Assembly: GCF_004117835.1 (NCBI RefSeq)
Contig: NZ_SDSC01000001.1
Span: forward strand, 434,001-498,000
Source of the DNA: Macrococcus sp. DPC7161
GTDB taxonomy: Bacteria > Bacillota > Bacilli > Staphylococcales > Staphylococcaceae
Reading direction: 5' to 3'
DNA: 64,000 nucleotides
The notes under the pieces are model-generated. The model did no database searches. It had not been told where the DNA came from and was given only the letters and a program-made list of their open reading frames with translations. Positions within the stretch are counted from its first letter, which is position 1, and every line of letters begins with the position of its first letter. Below, piece after piece: positions 54,945 through 63,528 of this stretch. A program made the translations under genes and the position numbers.

Positions 54945-55475
54945 ATGATTAATTATGAAATGTTATCTATAAATGATGAAAGTAAATTACATGATTTTTT
55001 TACAATGACGTTGACGCATACTTTTAGTAATAATGGGATTACAGATGATGAAGATTTGCAGGTTGAGATTAATAAGAAGATGTCCTACGTGAAAGTTTAT
55101 TTTGAATATCATGAAGATTACTTTATGGTCGCTAAAGATGGTGATGCATTGGTTGGGATTATTGGGTTTTACCAACCGAATGCTATTATTAAATCACTTT
55201 TAGGAGATAGTGTTGACGGTATTAAAGAAATGGGCTCGCTGTATGTTCATCCCGATTATCAAAATCAAGGGATTGGTAGTACATTAATTAAGAAGATGAT
55301 ACAGCATTTAAAAGAGCAAGGTATTCGTCAGTATTGCTTTGATTGTGGCTATAACAAATCGATTCAAACATGGACGCGCAAATTTGGAGAACCAACGTAT
55401 TTTTATAAAGATCACTGGGATATTGGAAATCATCATGCGATATGGATGATTGATTTAGAGGAGCATTTTTTATAA
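54945..55475 (+). CDS. GNAT acetyltransferase
   Basis: A 176-residue GNAT. Motif A is VHPDYQNQGIGSTLIKKMIQ (about residues 98-117). The end is unusual: KSIQTWTRKFGEPTYFYKDH replaces the common YEKxGF pattern. TGGAGG lies 5-6 bases before ATG. Last of the acetyltransferase genes before the SOS polymerase. Confidence 0.9.
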   Translation: MINYEMLSINDESKLHDFFTMTLTHTFSNNGITDDEDLQVEINKKMSYVKVYFEYHEDYFMVAKDGDALVGIIGFYQPNAIIKSLLGDSVDGIKEMGSLYVHPDYQNQGIGSTLIKKMIQHLKEQGIRQYCFDCGYNKSIQTWTRKFGEPTYFYKDHWDIGNHHAIWMIDLEEHFL

Positions 55476-55624
55476 TCTGAATTGCTTGTTTAAAAAGTCA
55501 TTATTTAAATTATAAGTTTTCCGCATATGTTTCGGCCAATATGGAGTTGCATTCCAAATTAGCCGTAAAACCAAGAAATATTCAGTACAAATGTTTTAAA
55601 TGATCATAGAATCAGTTTTAGTAT

Positions 55625-55657
55625 AAGCAGTCAATGGACTGCTTTTTATTTTTTTAC
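55625..55657 (+). terminator. Terminator between GNAT and polymerase genes
   Basis: AAGCAGTC/GACTGCTT (55625-55632, 55637-55644) with an AATG loop and a T-rich tail. Confidence 0.85.
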
Positions 55658-55662
55658 AAAGC

Positions 55663-55705
55663 AGAACATACGTTCTTATTTTTATTGTATGCGAACAAGT
55701 GTTCT
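55663..55705 (+). promoter_or_regulatory. Two LexA boxes
   Basis: AGAACATACGTTCT (55663-55676) and CGAACAAGTGTTCT (55692-55705) fit the Gram-positive LexA box CGAAC-N4-GTTCG, each with one or two end mismatches. They are 15 bases apart. The second fills the promoter spacer, the first overlaps the region upstream of the -35. Confidence 0.8.
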
Positions 55706-55713
55706 GTTATAAT
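55685..55713 (+). promoter_or_regulatory. SOS-controlled promoter of the Y-family polymerase
   Basis: TTGTAT (55685-55690), a 17-base spacer filled by LexA box 2, and TATAAT (55708-55713). Confidence 0.8.
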
Positions 55714-55758
55714 AAATATATAAAAAGACAGCATGATGATTAAAGGATGGTGATTCAT

Positions 55759-57021
55759 ATGTATGATTATAGTTTGTGTGCTAATCGTCATATTTTATGT
55801 ATAGACCAAAAGAGTTTTTTTGCGAGTGTTTCTTGTATTCAAAAGGGATTAGATCCTTTGACGACGAAACTTGCAGTTGTAGCAGATACGAAGCGTCAAG
55901 GTTCTGTTGTGCTTGCTGCAACACCACCACTGAAAGCAATGGGAATTAAAACGGGTTCTAGGTTGTTTGAAATTCCTCATCGTTCGGATATTTATATTAT
56001 TAATCCGTCAATGCGTAAATACTTAGAAGTTGCAGGTCAAATTTCAGATGTTGCGCTTCAATATATTGCACCAGAAGACTATCATCAATATAGTATTGAT
56101 GAATTTTTTATGGATGTAACGGACAGTTATCATTTGTTTAGTCCAACGGTTTATGATTTTGCAAAGAAGATTAAAGATGAAATTTATGAGAAAACACATG
56201 TTCATTGTGCAGTAGGTATTGGACCAAACGTACTGATTAGTAAGGTTGCATTGGATATTGAAGCAAAGAAGATGCCAGATGGGATTGCGGAGTGGCGTTA
56301 TGAAGATGTGCCAGAAAAGATGTGGCACATTGAACCTTTAAGTCAGTTTTGGGGGATTAATAAGCGCACTGAGAAGAAGTTAAATCAAAAGGGGATTTTT
56401 ACGATTGGTCAGCTTGCAAATTATCCACATCATTATTTGAAACGTGATTTTGGTGTAATCGGTGTAGATTTGCATTTACATGCGAATGGTATTGACTCTA
56501 GCTTAATTAGAGAAAAGCATCGTCCTTATAAGTCTTCTATTAATAAGAGTCAAATTTTGATGAGAGATTATTATTTTGAGGAATTAAAGACCGTTGTTTT
56601 AGAACATGTTGAAGAGGTGACTTTTCGATTGCGTGCAAGTAATGCATTAGCACGTACGATTTCATTTTCAATTGGTTATAGTGATAACGGTAAAGTTAAC
56701 AAAAGCTATACACTTTCAGAAGGAACGAATTTAACACGTGATATTTTTCAAGTGGTTTGGGGATTTATGCAGCAATTATGTGAGAAAGATCGCATGTATA
56801 GAACTGTCAATATTTCATTGACTAATTTAATTTCAGAAGAAGATCGACAATTGACGTTGTTTGTAGATGAATTTCAACGTTCTAAAGAAGAAGCTTTAGA
56901 GAAGACAATTGATCAACTTAAGCGCCGCTTCGGTAAAAATAGTGTATTGCGTGCTGTTTCCTACACAGATCAAGGCACTGCAATGAAAAGAAATGGTTTA
57001 ATAGCAGGGCATAAAGCTTAG
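55759..57021 (+). CDS. umuC: Y-family DNA polymerase (UmuC-like)
   Basis: A 420-residue translesion polymerase that copies damaged DNA at the cost of errors. Catalytic carboxylates are in LCIDQKSFFASVSC (Asp at about residue 16) and YSIDEFFMDVT (Asp-Glu at about residue 112-113). The steric-gate region FFAS is present. The C-terminal little-finger domain includes LRDYYFEELKTVVLEH-like sequence. ATG 55759 follows GGTG by 6 bases and gives MYDYS, the family start; 55747 lies in the ribosome site. Two LexA boxes control it. The usual companion YolD gene is not visible; a 62-residue unrelated-looking gene follows. Confidence 0.93.
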   Translation: MYDYSLCANRHILCIDQKSFFASVSCIQKGLDPLTTKLAVVADTKRQGSVVLAATPPLKAMGIKTGSRLFEIPHRSDIYIINPSMRKYLEVAGQISDVALQYIAPEDYHQYSIDEFFMDVTDSYHLFSPTVYDFAKKIKDEIYEKTHVHCAVGIGPNVLISKVALDIEAKKMPDGIAEWRYEDVPEKMWHIEPLSQFWGINKRTEKKLNQKGIFTIGQLANYPHHYLKRDFGVIGVDLHLHANGIDSSLIREKHRPYKSSINKSQILMRDYYFEELKTVVLEHVEEVTFRLRASNALARTISFSIGYSDNGKVNKSYTLSEGTNLTRDIFQVVWGFMQQLCEKDRMYRTVNISLTNLISEEDRQLTLFVDEFQRSKEEALEKTIDQLKRRFGKNSVLRAVSYTDQGTAMKRNGLIAGHKA

Positions 57022-57197
57022 TTGAAATAGGTGAATTAAGACACAACGAAATGTATTGTAAATAATCACTGTTTAAGTGCGTAGTTCGATAATAAAATGT
57101 TTTATTCTGAGAAGTGCTGTATTAATTATGTTAAGTTTACATTTTACTATATTGAATGTACAATGTTTATACATAGTATACAGAAAGGGTGATGTAT

Positions 57198-57386
57198 ATG
57201 AAAATAGTTAAATATAGTACACTTTCTAACAATGCACTAGATAAAAGAGAAAAAGTTATGTTAGCCATGACAGAAGTGGATGAAAATTTTGTTATTGGGC
57301 GAAGAAACTATGATGCTAAACGTATTGATGGGAAAAAAGAACAATTAAAACGTATGAAAGAAAAAGAGTATGCATTACACTATTAA
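57198..57386 (+). CDS. Small basic hypothetical protein
   Basis: A 62-residue Lys-, Met- and Glu-rich protein (MKIVKYSTLSNNALDKREKV; end RMKEKEYALHY). It is predicted helical with no membrane part. AAAGGG lies 8 bases before ATG 57198, a good site. It is in the position where staphylococci often have yolD, but I see no YolD motif. A hairpin terminator lies 114 bases downstream. Confidence 0.55.
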   Translation: MKIVKYSTLSNNALDKREKVMLAMTEVDENFVIGRRNYDAKRIDGKKEQLKRMKEKEYALHY

Positions 57387-57694
57387 GCAAGCTAAATTAG
57401 ATTTAGAAAGCATCGAAACTAGTCTACAAAGAAAAAAGGGAAAACTTATAAGTGAAATATTTATTAAAATCACAAATTTAAATTTATACAGTTTAAGTCA
57501 AACATTCACATTTCATTATGTGGGTGTTTTTGTCTTTAGACGATTAGAAAGAATGAAGTGATCACGAATATCAAAATAAGTCGAGGTAATTATCAAAAGT
57601 TTAAAATAAAGATAAATATATATATCAAGCATTGTACTCCATATCATTATTCGATAATATTGAATTATCAGTAAATAAGAAAAGGGGAATAAAT
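57387..57694. other. Mostly non-coding interval between small protein and M42 peptidase
   Basis: About 300 bases of AT-rich DNA. It holds the hairpin at 57500-57531. An open frame at 57370-57561 overlaps the small gene and the hairpin and has no ribosome site. Beyond the hairpin I see no convincing promoter or repeat. Confidence 0.6.
57500..57531 (+). terminator. Terminator with G-U pairs
   Basis: AAACATTCACAT (57500-57511) pairs with ATGTGGGTGTTT (57518-57529) using two G-U pairs, then TTTGTC. Confidence 0.65.
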
Positions 57695-58738
57695 ATGTAT
57701 CCAAATGTTAAAGCAACGATGGAAGAGATTAAGCGTTTAGTAGAAATTCCAGGGCCATCTGGTTTTGCTTTTCAAGCGATTGAGTATGTGAAGCAAACAT
57801 TGGCTGAGGAAGGGTATGACTGTGTCATTACGAATAAAGGTGGTTTACTTGTAACGGTTAAAGGTCAAGATGATACGCGTCATAAGTATTTAACAGCACA
57901 CGTTGATACATTAGGTGCAATGGTGAAAGAGATTTTACCTTATGGTAGATTGCGTTTATCAATGGTTGGTGGTTTCAATTGGAACAGTGTTGAAGGGGAG
58001 TATTGTGAGATTCATTCTGACAATAAAGTATTCACTGGTACGATTTGTATGCATGAAACGAGTGTCCATGTTTATCGCGGTGCAGGGGAGATTAAGCGTG
58101 ACGATAAGCATATAGAAGTTCGAATTGATGAGGTCGTAAAGACAGAAGAAGATGTTCAAAAATTAGGTATTTCTGTTGGAGATTTTGTAAGTTTTGCACC
58201 GAGATGTGAGATCACTCCGTCTGGATTTATTAAATCACGTCATTTAGATGATAAAGCAAGTGCTGCAATGTTAATTCAATTGTTACGTCATATTAAAGCA
58301 GAATCTATTGAATTACCACATACCACACATTTCTATTTCTCTAATAACGAGGAGATTGGTTATGGTGGTAATTCTAATATTCCAGAACAAGTTGTTGAAT
58401 ATATTGCTGTAGATATGGGTGCATTGGGTGATGGTCAATCAAGTGATGAATACACTGTATCTATTTGTGCGAAAGACTCTAGTGGACCATATCATTACGC
58501 GTTGAGGCAGCATTTAGTACAGTTATGTAAAGAAGAAGGTATTGATTATAAGGTTGATATTTATCCTTATTACGGTAGTGATGCGAGTGCTGCAATGCAC
58601 GCAGGATATGATGTTAAGCATGGTTTATTTGGTGCGGGTATTGAATCTAGTCATGCAATGGAGCGTACGCACGAGTCTTCATTAGAAAATACTGAGAAGT
58701 TAATTTACGCATATGTATTAAGTCCAGTCATCGATTAA
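57695..58738 (+). CDS. M42-family metallopeptidase
   Basis: A 347-residue aminopeptidase of the M42 (glutamyl aminopeptidase/cellulase) family, cytosolic and di-zinc. Metal and catalytic motifs are visible: TAHVDTLGAMV (about residues 67-77), RHLDDKASAAM (about residues 178-188, bridging Asp), NNEEIGYGGNS (about 214-224, catalytic Glu pair), and SHAMERTHESS near the end. ATG 57695 follows AAAAGGGG by 6-8 bases and gives the normal start; the longer reading from 57632 is rejected. It removes N-terminal residues from short peptides. Confidence 0.93.
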   Translation: MYPNVKATMEEIKRLVEIPGPSGFAFQAIEYVKQTLAEEGYDCVITNKGGLLVTVKGQDDTRHKYLTAHVDTLGAMVKEILPYGRLRLSMVGGFNWNSVEGEYCEIHSDNKVFTGTICMHETSVHVYRGAGEIKRDDKHIEVRIDEVVKTEEDVQKLGISVGDFVSFAPRCEITPSGFIKSRHLDDKASAAMLIQLLRHIKAESIELPHTTHFYFSNNEEIGYGGNSNIPEQVVEYIAVDMGALGDGQSSDEYTVSICAKDSSGPYHYALRQHLVQLCKEEGIDYKVDIYPYYGSDASAAMHAGYDVKHGLFGAGIESSHAMERTHESSLENTEKLIYAYVLSPVID

Positions 58739-58828
58739 TTAAATTGATTGAATAATGCAAATATTTTTACGGATGTGTTTTTCTTTGTTATGATGAATAT
58801 CAATACAAATGAAAGGACGTGTGAATTT

Positions 58829-59485
58829 ATGAGCAAAAAAGTATTAATCGTTGTCACAAGTACAGCAAGCTTCAAAGATGGAACACCAACTGGACTTTGG
58901 TTAGCAGAGGCAGCAGAACCTTACAAAGTATTTGAAAGAAATGGTATTGAGGTTGATTTTGCTTCACCTAAAGGTGGTGCAACGCCACTTGATCCGAATT
59001 CTGTTGCAAATAATGAAACAAAAACATTTCATGATGTTGTTAAAAAGTTAGAACAAACAACAAAATTAAAAGACGTTGTATTTGAAAATTATGATGGTAT
59101 CTTTATTCCAGGTGGTCATGGTACAGTATTTGACTTACCAGGAGATAAAGATTTGCAAAATATTTTAGCATTCTATAAACAAGATAATCGTGTGATTGGT
59201 GCTGTTTGTCACGGTCCAAGTGCTTTTGTTGAAGCGAAATTAAACGATGGTAGTTATGTCGTTAATGGCGTGAAATTAACAGCCTTTACGAATGAAGAAG
59301 AAATTCAAATGAAATTGGATGACCAAGTGCCATTTATGTTACAAACGGAACTAGAACGTCAAGGTGCTGGTTTCGTAGTTGGTAAAGCATTTACTGAACA
59401 TGTTGTTACTGACGGTAAATTTGTTACAGGTCAAAATCCACAATCAAGTACAGCAGTTGCTGAAGCATTTGTTAAAGTACTATAA
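58829..59485 (+). CDS. DJ-1/PfpI family, Hsp31-like protein
   Basis: A 218-residue type 1 glutamine amidotransferase-fold protein like Hsp31/HchA small forms. The catalytic Cys is in IGAVCHGPSAFVEAKL (about residue 131-146), with the acidic residue of PTGLWLAEAAEPYKVF and the GGHG turn (FIPGGHGTVFDLPGDK) completing the site. Relatives are glyoxalases III or protein deglycases acting on methylglyoxal. GAAAGGA lies 10 bases before the ATG at 58829. Closed by a strong shared terminator. Confidence 0.92.
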   Translation: MSKKVLIVVTSTASFKDGTPTGLWLAEAAEPYKVFERNGIEVDFASPKGGATPLDPNSVANNETKTFHDVVKKLEQTTKLKDVVFENYDGIFIPGGHGTVFDLPGDKDLQNILAFYKQDNRVIGAVCHGPSAFVEAKLNDGSYVVNGVKLTAFTNEEEIQMKLDDQVPFMLQTELERQGAGFVVGKAFTEHVVTDGKFVTGQNPQSSTAVAEAFVKVL

Positions 59486-59493
59486 TCATTAAA

Positions 59494-59531
59494 AAATAGA
59501 TATCCGGATTTATCCGGATATCTATTTTTTT
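59494..59531. terminator. Bidirectional terminator
   Basis: Perfect 15-bp stem AAATAGATATCCGGA/TCCGGATATCTATTT (59494-59508, 59513-59527) with TTTA loop, between the DJ-1 gene and the convergent membrane protein gene. Confidence 0.93.
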
Positions 59532-59893
59532 GTATCAGCAGGTAATCCTAAATGTAGCAATAATCCTAATAATACACCAAATAATAGACTGAGCATCGTC
59601 CCGAGCAAGATATACTCACTCTTTTTATCTACTTTATCCGGATTTAAATTCGGTGTATCATCTTTTAAGTCATTGAATCTTAATATAGATTTACTCGCAA
59701 TGACAAGGCCAATTGCGGTGTATTCTTTTAGTACAAAGAATATTAAAATAAGTAGCCTCTCGATATAACCGATTAACATCCCGATATGGTCTGTTGATTT
59801 AAATTTTGTTTCGCTCATTAAAGTCAATATCCATTTGATAAGTGGGCCAGAAGCTAAATATAAGAAAAATGTGAGTACGAATACCCAAATCAT
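59522..59893 (-). CDS. DUF3307-like membrane protein, partner of SatD-like gene
   Basis: A 123-residue membrane protein with two to three helices (MIWVFVLTFFLYLASGPLIK; RLLILIFFVLKEYTAIGLVI; LLGTMLSLLFGVLLGLL). The motif FVLKEYTAIGLVIASKSILR resembles the C-terminal part of DUF3307 proteins. ATG 59893 is chosen since AGGAG lies 8 bases upstream; it overlaps the stop of the preceding gene (ATGA). Co-translation with the SatD-like protein suggests a complex. Function unknown. Confidence 0.75.
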   Translation of the reverse strand: MIWVFVLTFFLYLASGPLIKWILTLMSETKFKSTDHIGMLIGYIERLLILIFFVLKEYTAIGLVIASKSILRFNDLKDDTPNLNPDKVDKKSEYILLGTMLSLLFGVLLGLLLHLGLPADTKK

Positions 59894-60576
59894 AACAACC
59901 ACTCCTTTATTGCTGCCTTAAACTGTTTATCGAAAACTTCGAGGTCATCAGACGCTTCATCGTGTTTTAAAAATAGCTTTAATTGCTGTTCTATTAATTT
60001 CAGCTGTCTTTTATGAGCACGTTTTAATTGGGCTGAAACTGTAGAAGTCGTTTTGTTAATTTTTTCAGCAACGACTTTTTGATTTGGATAAACAAGGTCA
60101 TATAATAGTAATGATTGTTGAACCTCTGTATGTGCTTCAGTAATTTCAGTAATATAAGGAAATACGATGTCATTAAACAAAGGTGTCACATCACTTTCGA
60201 AATGCATATGAAAATGGCTGATATCCGAATGTTTTACTGCAGTTAGTGCATTTCTCGCATGTTTAATAAGTGGATCATTCCAATGCTCGATATTACCTGT
60301 TGGCCAATCGATATCACCGATTGCTATACCGAATTTGACGGGTTGATTTTTGAACGGCCACAATAATTTGATATAATAAGAAAGAAGTAAGGTCGCATTC
60401 ACATCGTTACATACAAAAAACAATTCATCACCCATTCTAAAATCTGTATAGCTGAATGATAAGTGCTGTGTTGATTTTTCTGTATAGGTTGTGAGTTGTT
60501 CTAAGAAAAGACGAATGTCTTTACCATTCTCGTATTTAGTGCTATTGGAAACATCCATGACCATAATTGCTAACAT
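59890..60576 (-). CDS. SatD-like protein: cyclase-like domain plus helix-turn-helix
   Basis: A 228-residue protein of the SatD family, named after the sat (acid-tolerance) operon of Streptococcus mutans. The N-terminal part resembles a class III nucleotide cyclase: MVMDVSNSTKY, FRMGDELFFV, VKFGIAIGDIDWPTGNIEHW. Residues from about 165 (VYPNQKVVAEKINKTTSTVS) form a helix-turn-helix that probably binds DNA. AGGAGG-type sequence precedes the ATG. The promoter region carries three tandem dyads with TTCGA half-sites, the natural candidate for its binding site. Nucleotide-producing or nucleotide-sensing activity is inferred, not shown. Confidence 0.75.
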   Translation of the reverse strand: MLAIMVMDVSNSTKYENGKDIRLFLEQLTTYTEKSTQHLSFSYTDFRMGDELFFVCNDVNATLLLSYYIKLLWPFKNQPVKFGIAIGDIDWPTGNIEHWNDPLIKHARNALTAVKHSDISHFHMHFESDVTPLFNDIVFPYITEITEAHTEVQQSLLLYDLVYPNQKVVAEKINKTTSTVSAQLKRAHKRQLKLIEQQLKLFLKHDEASDDLEVFDKQFKAAIKEWLL

Positions 60577-60615
60577 ATTGGACCTCCTAAGTTGATATAT
60601 GAATGTGTAAATAGA

Positions 60616-60696
60616 AAATTCGATAAATTAAACGAATTTAAAAATATTCGATTGATTCGTCGAATATTTAAAAATTCGACGATTTAATCGAATTTT
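60616..60696. promoter_or_regulatory. Array of three dyads with TTCGA/TCGAA half-sites
   Basis: Three consecutive inverted repeats lie between the SatD-like gene (left, minus) and femA (right, plus): AAATTCG/CGAATTT (60616-60622, 60633-60639); AAATATTCGA/TCGAATATTT (60642-60651, 60660-60669); AAAATTCGA/TCGAATTTT (60671-60679, 60688-60696). Half-sites are nearly the same in all three. The array starts 40 bases before the SatD-like start codon. Confidence 0.75.
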
Positions 60697-60720
60697 AACA
60701 TAAATTAGAGAGAAAGTCAT

Positions 60721-60748
60721 GTACATTGCTATTTGAAGCTAAATGTAC
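60721..60748. promoter_or_regulatory. Short dyad upstream of femA
   Basis: GTACATT (60721-60727) and AATGTAC (60742-60748) form an inverted repeat with a 14-base centre. A possible weak promoter TTGATA (60792-60797) / TATGAA (60816-60821) follows. Function not established. Confidence 0.35.
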
Positions 60749-60838
60749 AACTATTCAAAACGCAAGACAAAATAGTATGAATATGCAATAATTGATAAGC
60801 ATAAGTCATACAAAGTATGAAGAATTAAGGAGATAAAA

Positions 60839-62092
60839 ATGAAATTTACGAATTTAACTCAAGAAGAATTTGGAGCATTTGCAGATAAGAGTGAATACAG
60901 TCACTTTACACAAATGGCCGTAAATTATGATTTAAAGGTATCTGAAGGCACTGAAACACACTTAGTAGGTGTTAAAGATGCACAAGGTGAAGTGATTGCA
61001 GCAGGTTTATTTACTGCAGTGCCTGTATTAAAGAAATTCAAGTATTTCTATTCTAATCGTGGACCGATTATGGATTATGAAAACACAGCATTAATACAAT
61101 TTTTCTTTGAGCAATTAAAGACCTATTTAAAAGGCAATCAAGCTTTATTTTTACGAATTGACCCATATGTACCATATCAAAGATGGAATCATGATGGTGA
61201 GTTAGAAGAAACATACGCAACAAAAACATTATTTGAGACATTCAAATCACTTGGATTTACACATCAAGGATTTACTAAAGGATTTGATCCAGTGCATCAA
61301 ATTCGATGGCATTCTGTATTGAATTTAAAGGATAAAGATGACAAACAAGTCCTTAAAGATATGGATTCATTACGTAAACGAAATATTAAGAAAGTCTTGA
61401 AAAATGGTGTGAAAGTCCGCTTCTTAAAAGAAGATGAACTTCATTTATTCCGACAATTTATGAGAGATACAAGTGGCAAAAAAGAATTTTTAGATCGCGA
61501 TGATAAATTTTATTCTGACCGCTTAAAATACTTTAAAGACCGTGTACTTGTACCATTAGCGTATATAGATTTCACAACATATATTCCAGAATTAGAGTCT
61601 GAACATCAATCAGTGTCTAATGACATTGAAAAAGCCAAACAAGAAATTGAGAAAAAACCAGACAATAAAAAGTGGCAAAATAAATTACAAGATGCTAAAA
61701 AACAATTGGTATCTATTGAAGAAAAGCTTGAGGAAGCGAAACAATTACATCAAGCACATGGTGATACTTTGCCAATAGCAGCATCATTCTTCTTAATTAA
61801 TCCGTACGAAGTGGTTTATTTAGCAGGTGGTTCTTCAAATGAATTTAGACACTTTGCTGGTAGTTACGCAATTCAATGGAAAATGATCAACTATGCTTTA
61901 GAACACGGTATCGATCGCTACAACTTCTATGGTATTAGTGGAGATTTTTCAGAAACAGCAGAAGATGCAGGTGTGATTAAGTTTAAAAAAGGTTTCAATG
62001 CAGATGTGATTGAATACATTGGTGACTTTGTATTGCCAATAAATAAGCCGATATATAAATTATATGAAGCAGCTAAGAAAATAAAAAAATAG
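60839..62092 (+). CDS. femA: FemA, second and third glycine of the peptidoglycan bridge
   Basis: A 417-residue tRNA-dependent aminoacyltransferase that adds glycines 2 and 3 to the interpeptide bridge of peptidoglycan; the lipid-linked precursor at the inner membrane is its acceptor. Two GNAT-like domains and a coiled-coil arm (DIEKAKQEIEKKPDNKKWQN, about residues 263-282) are visible. Family motifs: YFYSNRGPIMDYEN, RKRNIKKVLKNGVKV, AGGSSNEFRHFAGSYAIQW, RYNFYGISGDFSETAEDAG, KFKKGFNADVIEYIGDF. TAAGGAG lies 7 bases before ATG. It is 15 bases upstream of femB, so a single transcript is expected. Confidence 0.97.
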   Translation: MKFTNLTQEEFGAFADKSEYSHFTQMAVNYDLKVSEGTETHLVGVKDAQGEVIAAGLFTAVPVLKKFKYFYSNRGPIMDYENTALIQFFFEQLKTYLKGNQALFLRIDPYVPYQRWNHDGELEETYATKTLFETFKSLGFTHQGFTKGFDPVHQIRWHSVLNLKDKDDKQVLKDMDSLRKRNIKKVLKNGVKVRFLKEDELHLFRQFMRDTSGKKEFLDRDDKFYSDRLKYFKDRVLVPLAYIDFTTYIPELESEHQSVSNDIEKAKQEIEKKPDNKKWQNKLQDAKKQLVSIEEKLEEAKQLHQAHGDTLPIAASFFLINPYEVVYLAGGSSNEFRHFAGSYAIQWKMINYALEHGIDRYNFYGISGDFSETAEDAGVIKFKKGFNADVIEYIGDFVLPINKPIYKLYEAAKKIKK

Positions 62093-62107
62093 AAAAGTAG
62101 GGGTTAC

Positions 62108-63370
62108 ATGCAATTTACTGAGTTGACAAAACATGAGTTTACGGACTTTGTTTGGCAAACACAAGAAATGAGTCATTACTTTCAATTACAAGAGAATATT
62201 AAAAATAGAGAAAACGATGGATATTATGTTGTTCTATTAGGTGTAAAAGAAGAAGGTAAAGTCATTGCAGCCAGTCTATTTTCTAAAGTACCGACTTTTG
62301 GCAGTTATTTTTATTATTCAAATCGTGGTCCAGTAATGGATTATTCGAATAAAGCATTGGTTGATTTTTACTTTAAGTCATTAGATCAATACTTAAAGAC
62401 GCATCAAGCATTGTATACAAAGATTGATCCATATGTGATTTACAAAAAATATGACAAGGATGTTCAATACAATGAAGCATATGGCACAAATGATGCGATT
62501 ATTGAGCAACTTGAAGCATTAGGTTATGAACATCAAGGCTTTTCAGTTGGTTTTAGTAGTGTGTCACAAGTCAGATGGATGAGCGTTTTATACTTAGAAA
62601 ATGAAACACCAGCAAGCATTATGAAACAATTTGACTCACAACGTAAGCGCAATATTAAAAAGGCACAAAAATATGGAGTAAAAGTCAGATTGTTAGATAA
62701 ATCGGAATTAAACCTATTTATGGATTTATATAAAGAAACAGGAAACCGTTCAGGTGAAAGTTTTATTATCCGTGAAGATGCTTATTTTGAAGGCTTTAAT
62801 GACTTTTATGATGACAAAGTCATATTACCGTTAGCATATATCGATTTAGATGAATATATCAGCAAGTTGGCTGATGAAATTGCAAACGATGAAAAACAAC
62901 GTGATCAAATGATGTCAAAACCAGAGAAATCAGATAAGCAATTAAAGAAAATCGAAACCTTAGACGCTGATATTCACCGTAAACAAAAAGAATTATTAGA
63001 TATGAGTGAATTACGCAAAACAGATGGTCCAATTCTAAATTTAGCAGCCGGCATGTTCTTTGAGAACCATTTTGAGATCAATTATTATGCTGGCGGTTCA
63101 AGTTCAAAATACAATCAATTTATGGGCCCATATGCAATGCATTGGTATATGATTAATTATTGTTTTGAACATGGTTATGATCGCTATAATTTTTACGGTG
63201 TATCTGGAGATTTTAGTGAATCTGGTGAAGATTATGGTGTTTATCGATTTAAACGTGGATTTAATGCACAAATTGAAGAATTGATTGGAGACTTTATTAA
63301 ACCAATTAATAAACCAAAGTATTTAGCTTATAAAGCATTACAAAAAGCAAAGCAAACGATTAAAAGATAA
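62108..63370 (+). CDS. femB: FemB, fourth and fifth glycine of the peptidoglycan bridge
   Basis: A 420-residue paralogue of FemA that completes the bridge with glycines 4 and 5. The motifs match Fem[88 protein letters not shown]. The coiled-coil arm is [19 protein letters not shown] near residue 265. AGTAGGGG lies about 5 bases before ATG. Staphylococcal bridges with serine have related Fem/Lif proteins; residue choice cannot be read here. A strong terminator follows. Confidence 0.97.
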   Translation: MQFTELTKHEFTDFVWQTQEMSHYFQLQENIKNRENDGYYVVLLGVKEEGKVIAASLFSKVPTFGSYFYYSNRGPVMDYSNKALVDFYFKSLDQYLKTHQALYTKIDPYVIYKKYDKDVQYNEAYGTNDAIIEQLEALGYEHQGFSVGFSSVSQVRWMSVLYLENETPASIMKQFDSQRKRNIKKAQKYGVKVRLLDKSELNLFMDLYKETGNRSGESFIIREDAYFEGFNDFYDDKVILPLAYIDLDEYISKLADEIANDEKQRDQMMSKPEKSDKQLKKIETLDADIHRKQKELLDMSELRKTDGPILNLAAGMFFENHFEINYYAGGSSSKYNQFMGPYAMHWYMINYCFEHGYDRYNFYGVSGDFSESGEDYGVYRFKRGFNAQIEELIGDFIKPINKPKYLAYKALQKAKQTIKR

Positions 63371-63402
63371 AAATTAAACTAATCATATTAAAAGAAATAA
63401 TT

Positions 63403-63480
<78 letters not shown>

Positions 63481-63528
63481 GTGGTTAGGAAAGATAGAGA
63501 CCTACTTTATTGTAGATCTCTATTTCAA

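Noticed and set aside
38184..55475. Integron-like cassette array
   Set aside because: No integrase, no repeated attC-like elements between genes, and genes are partly overlapping and on both strands.
57198..57386. YolD, the usual companion of the UmuC-like polymerase
   Set aside because: The small protein lacks the YolD pattern; position alone is not enough.
57370..57561. Open frame of 63 codons overlapping the small basic gene
   Set aside because: No ribosome site, runs through a terminator hairpin, and overlaps a better-supported gene.
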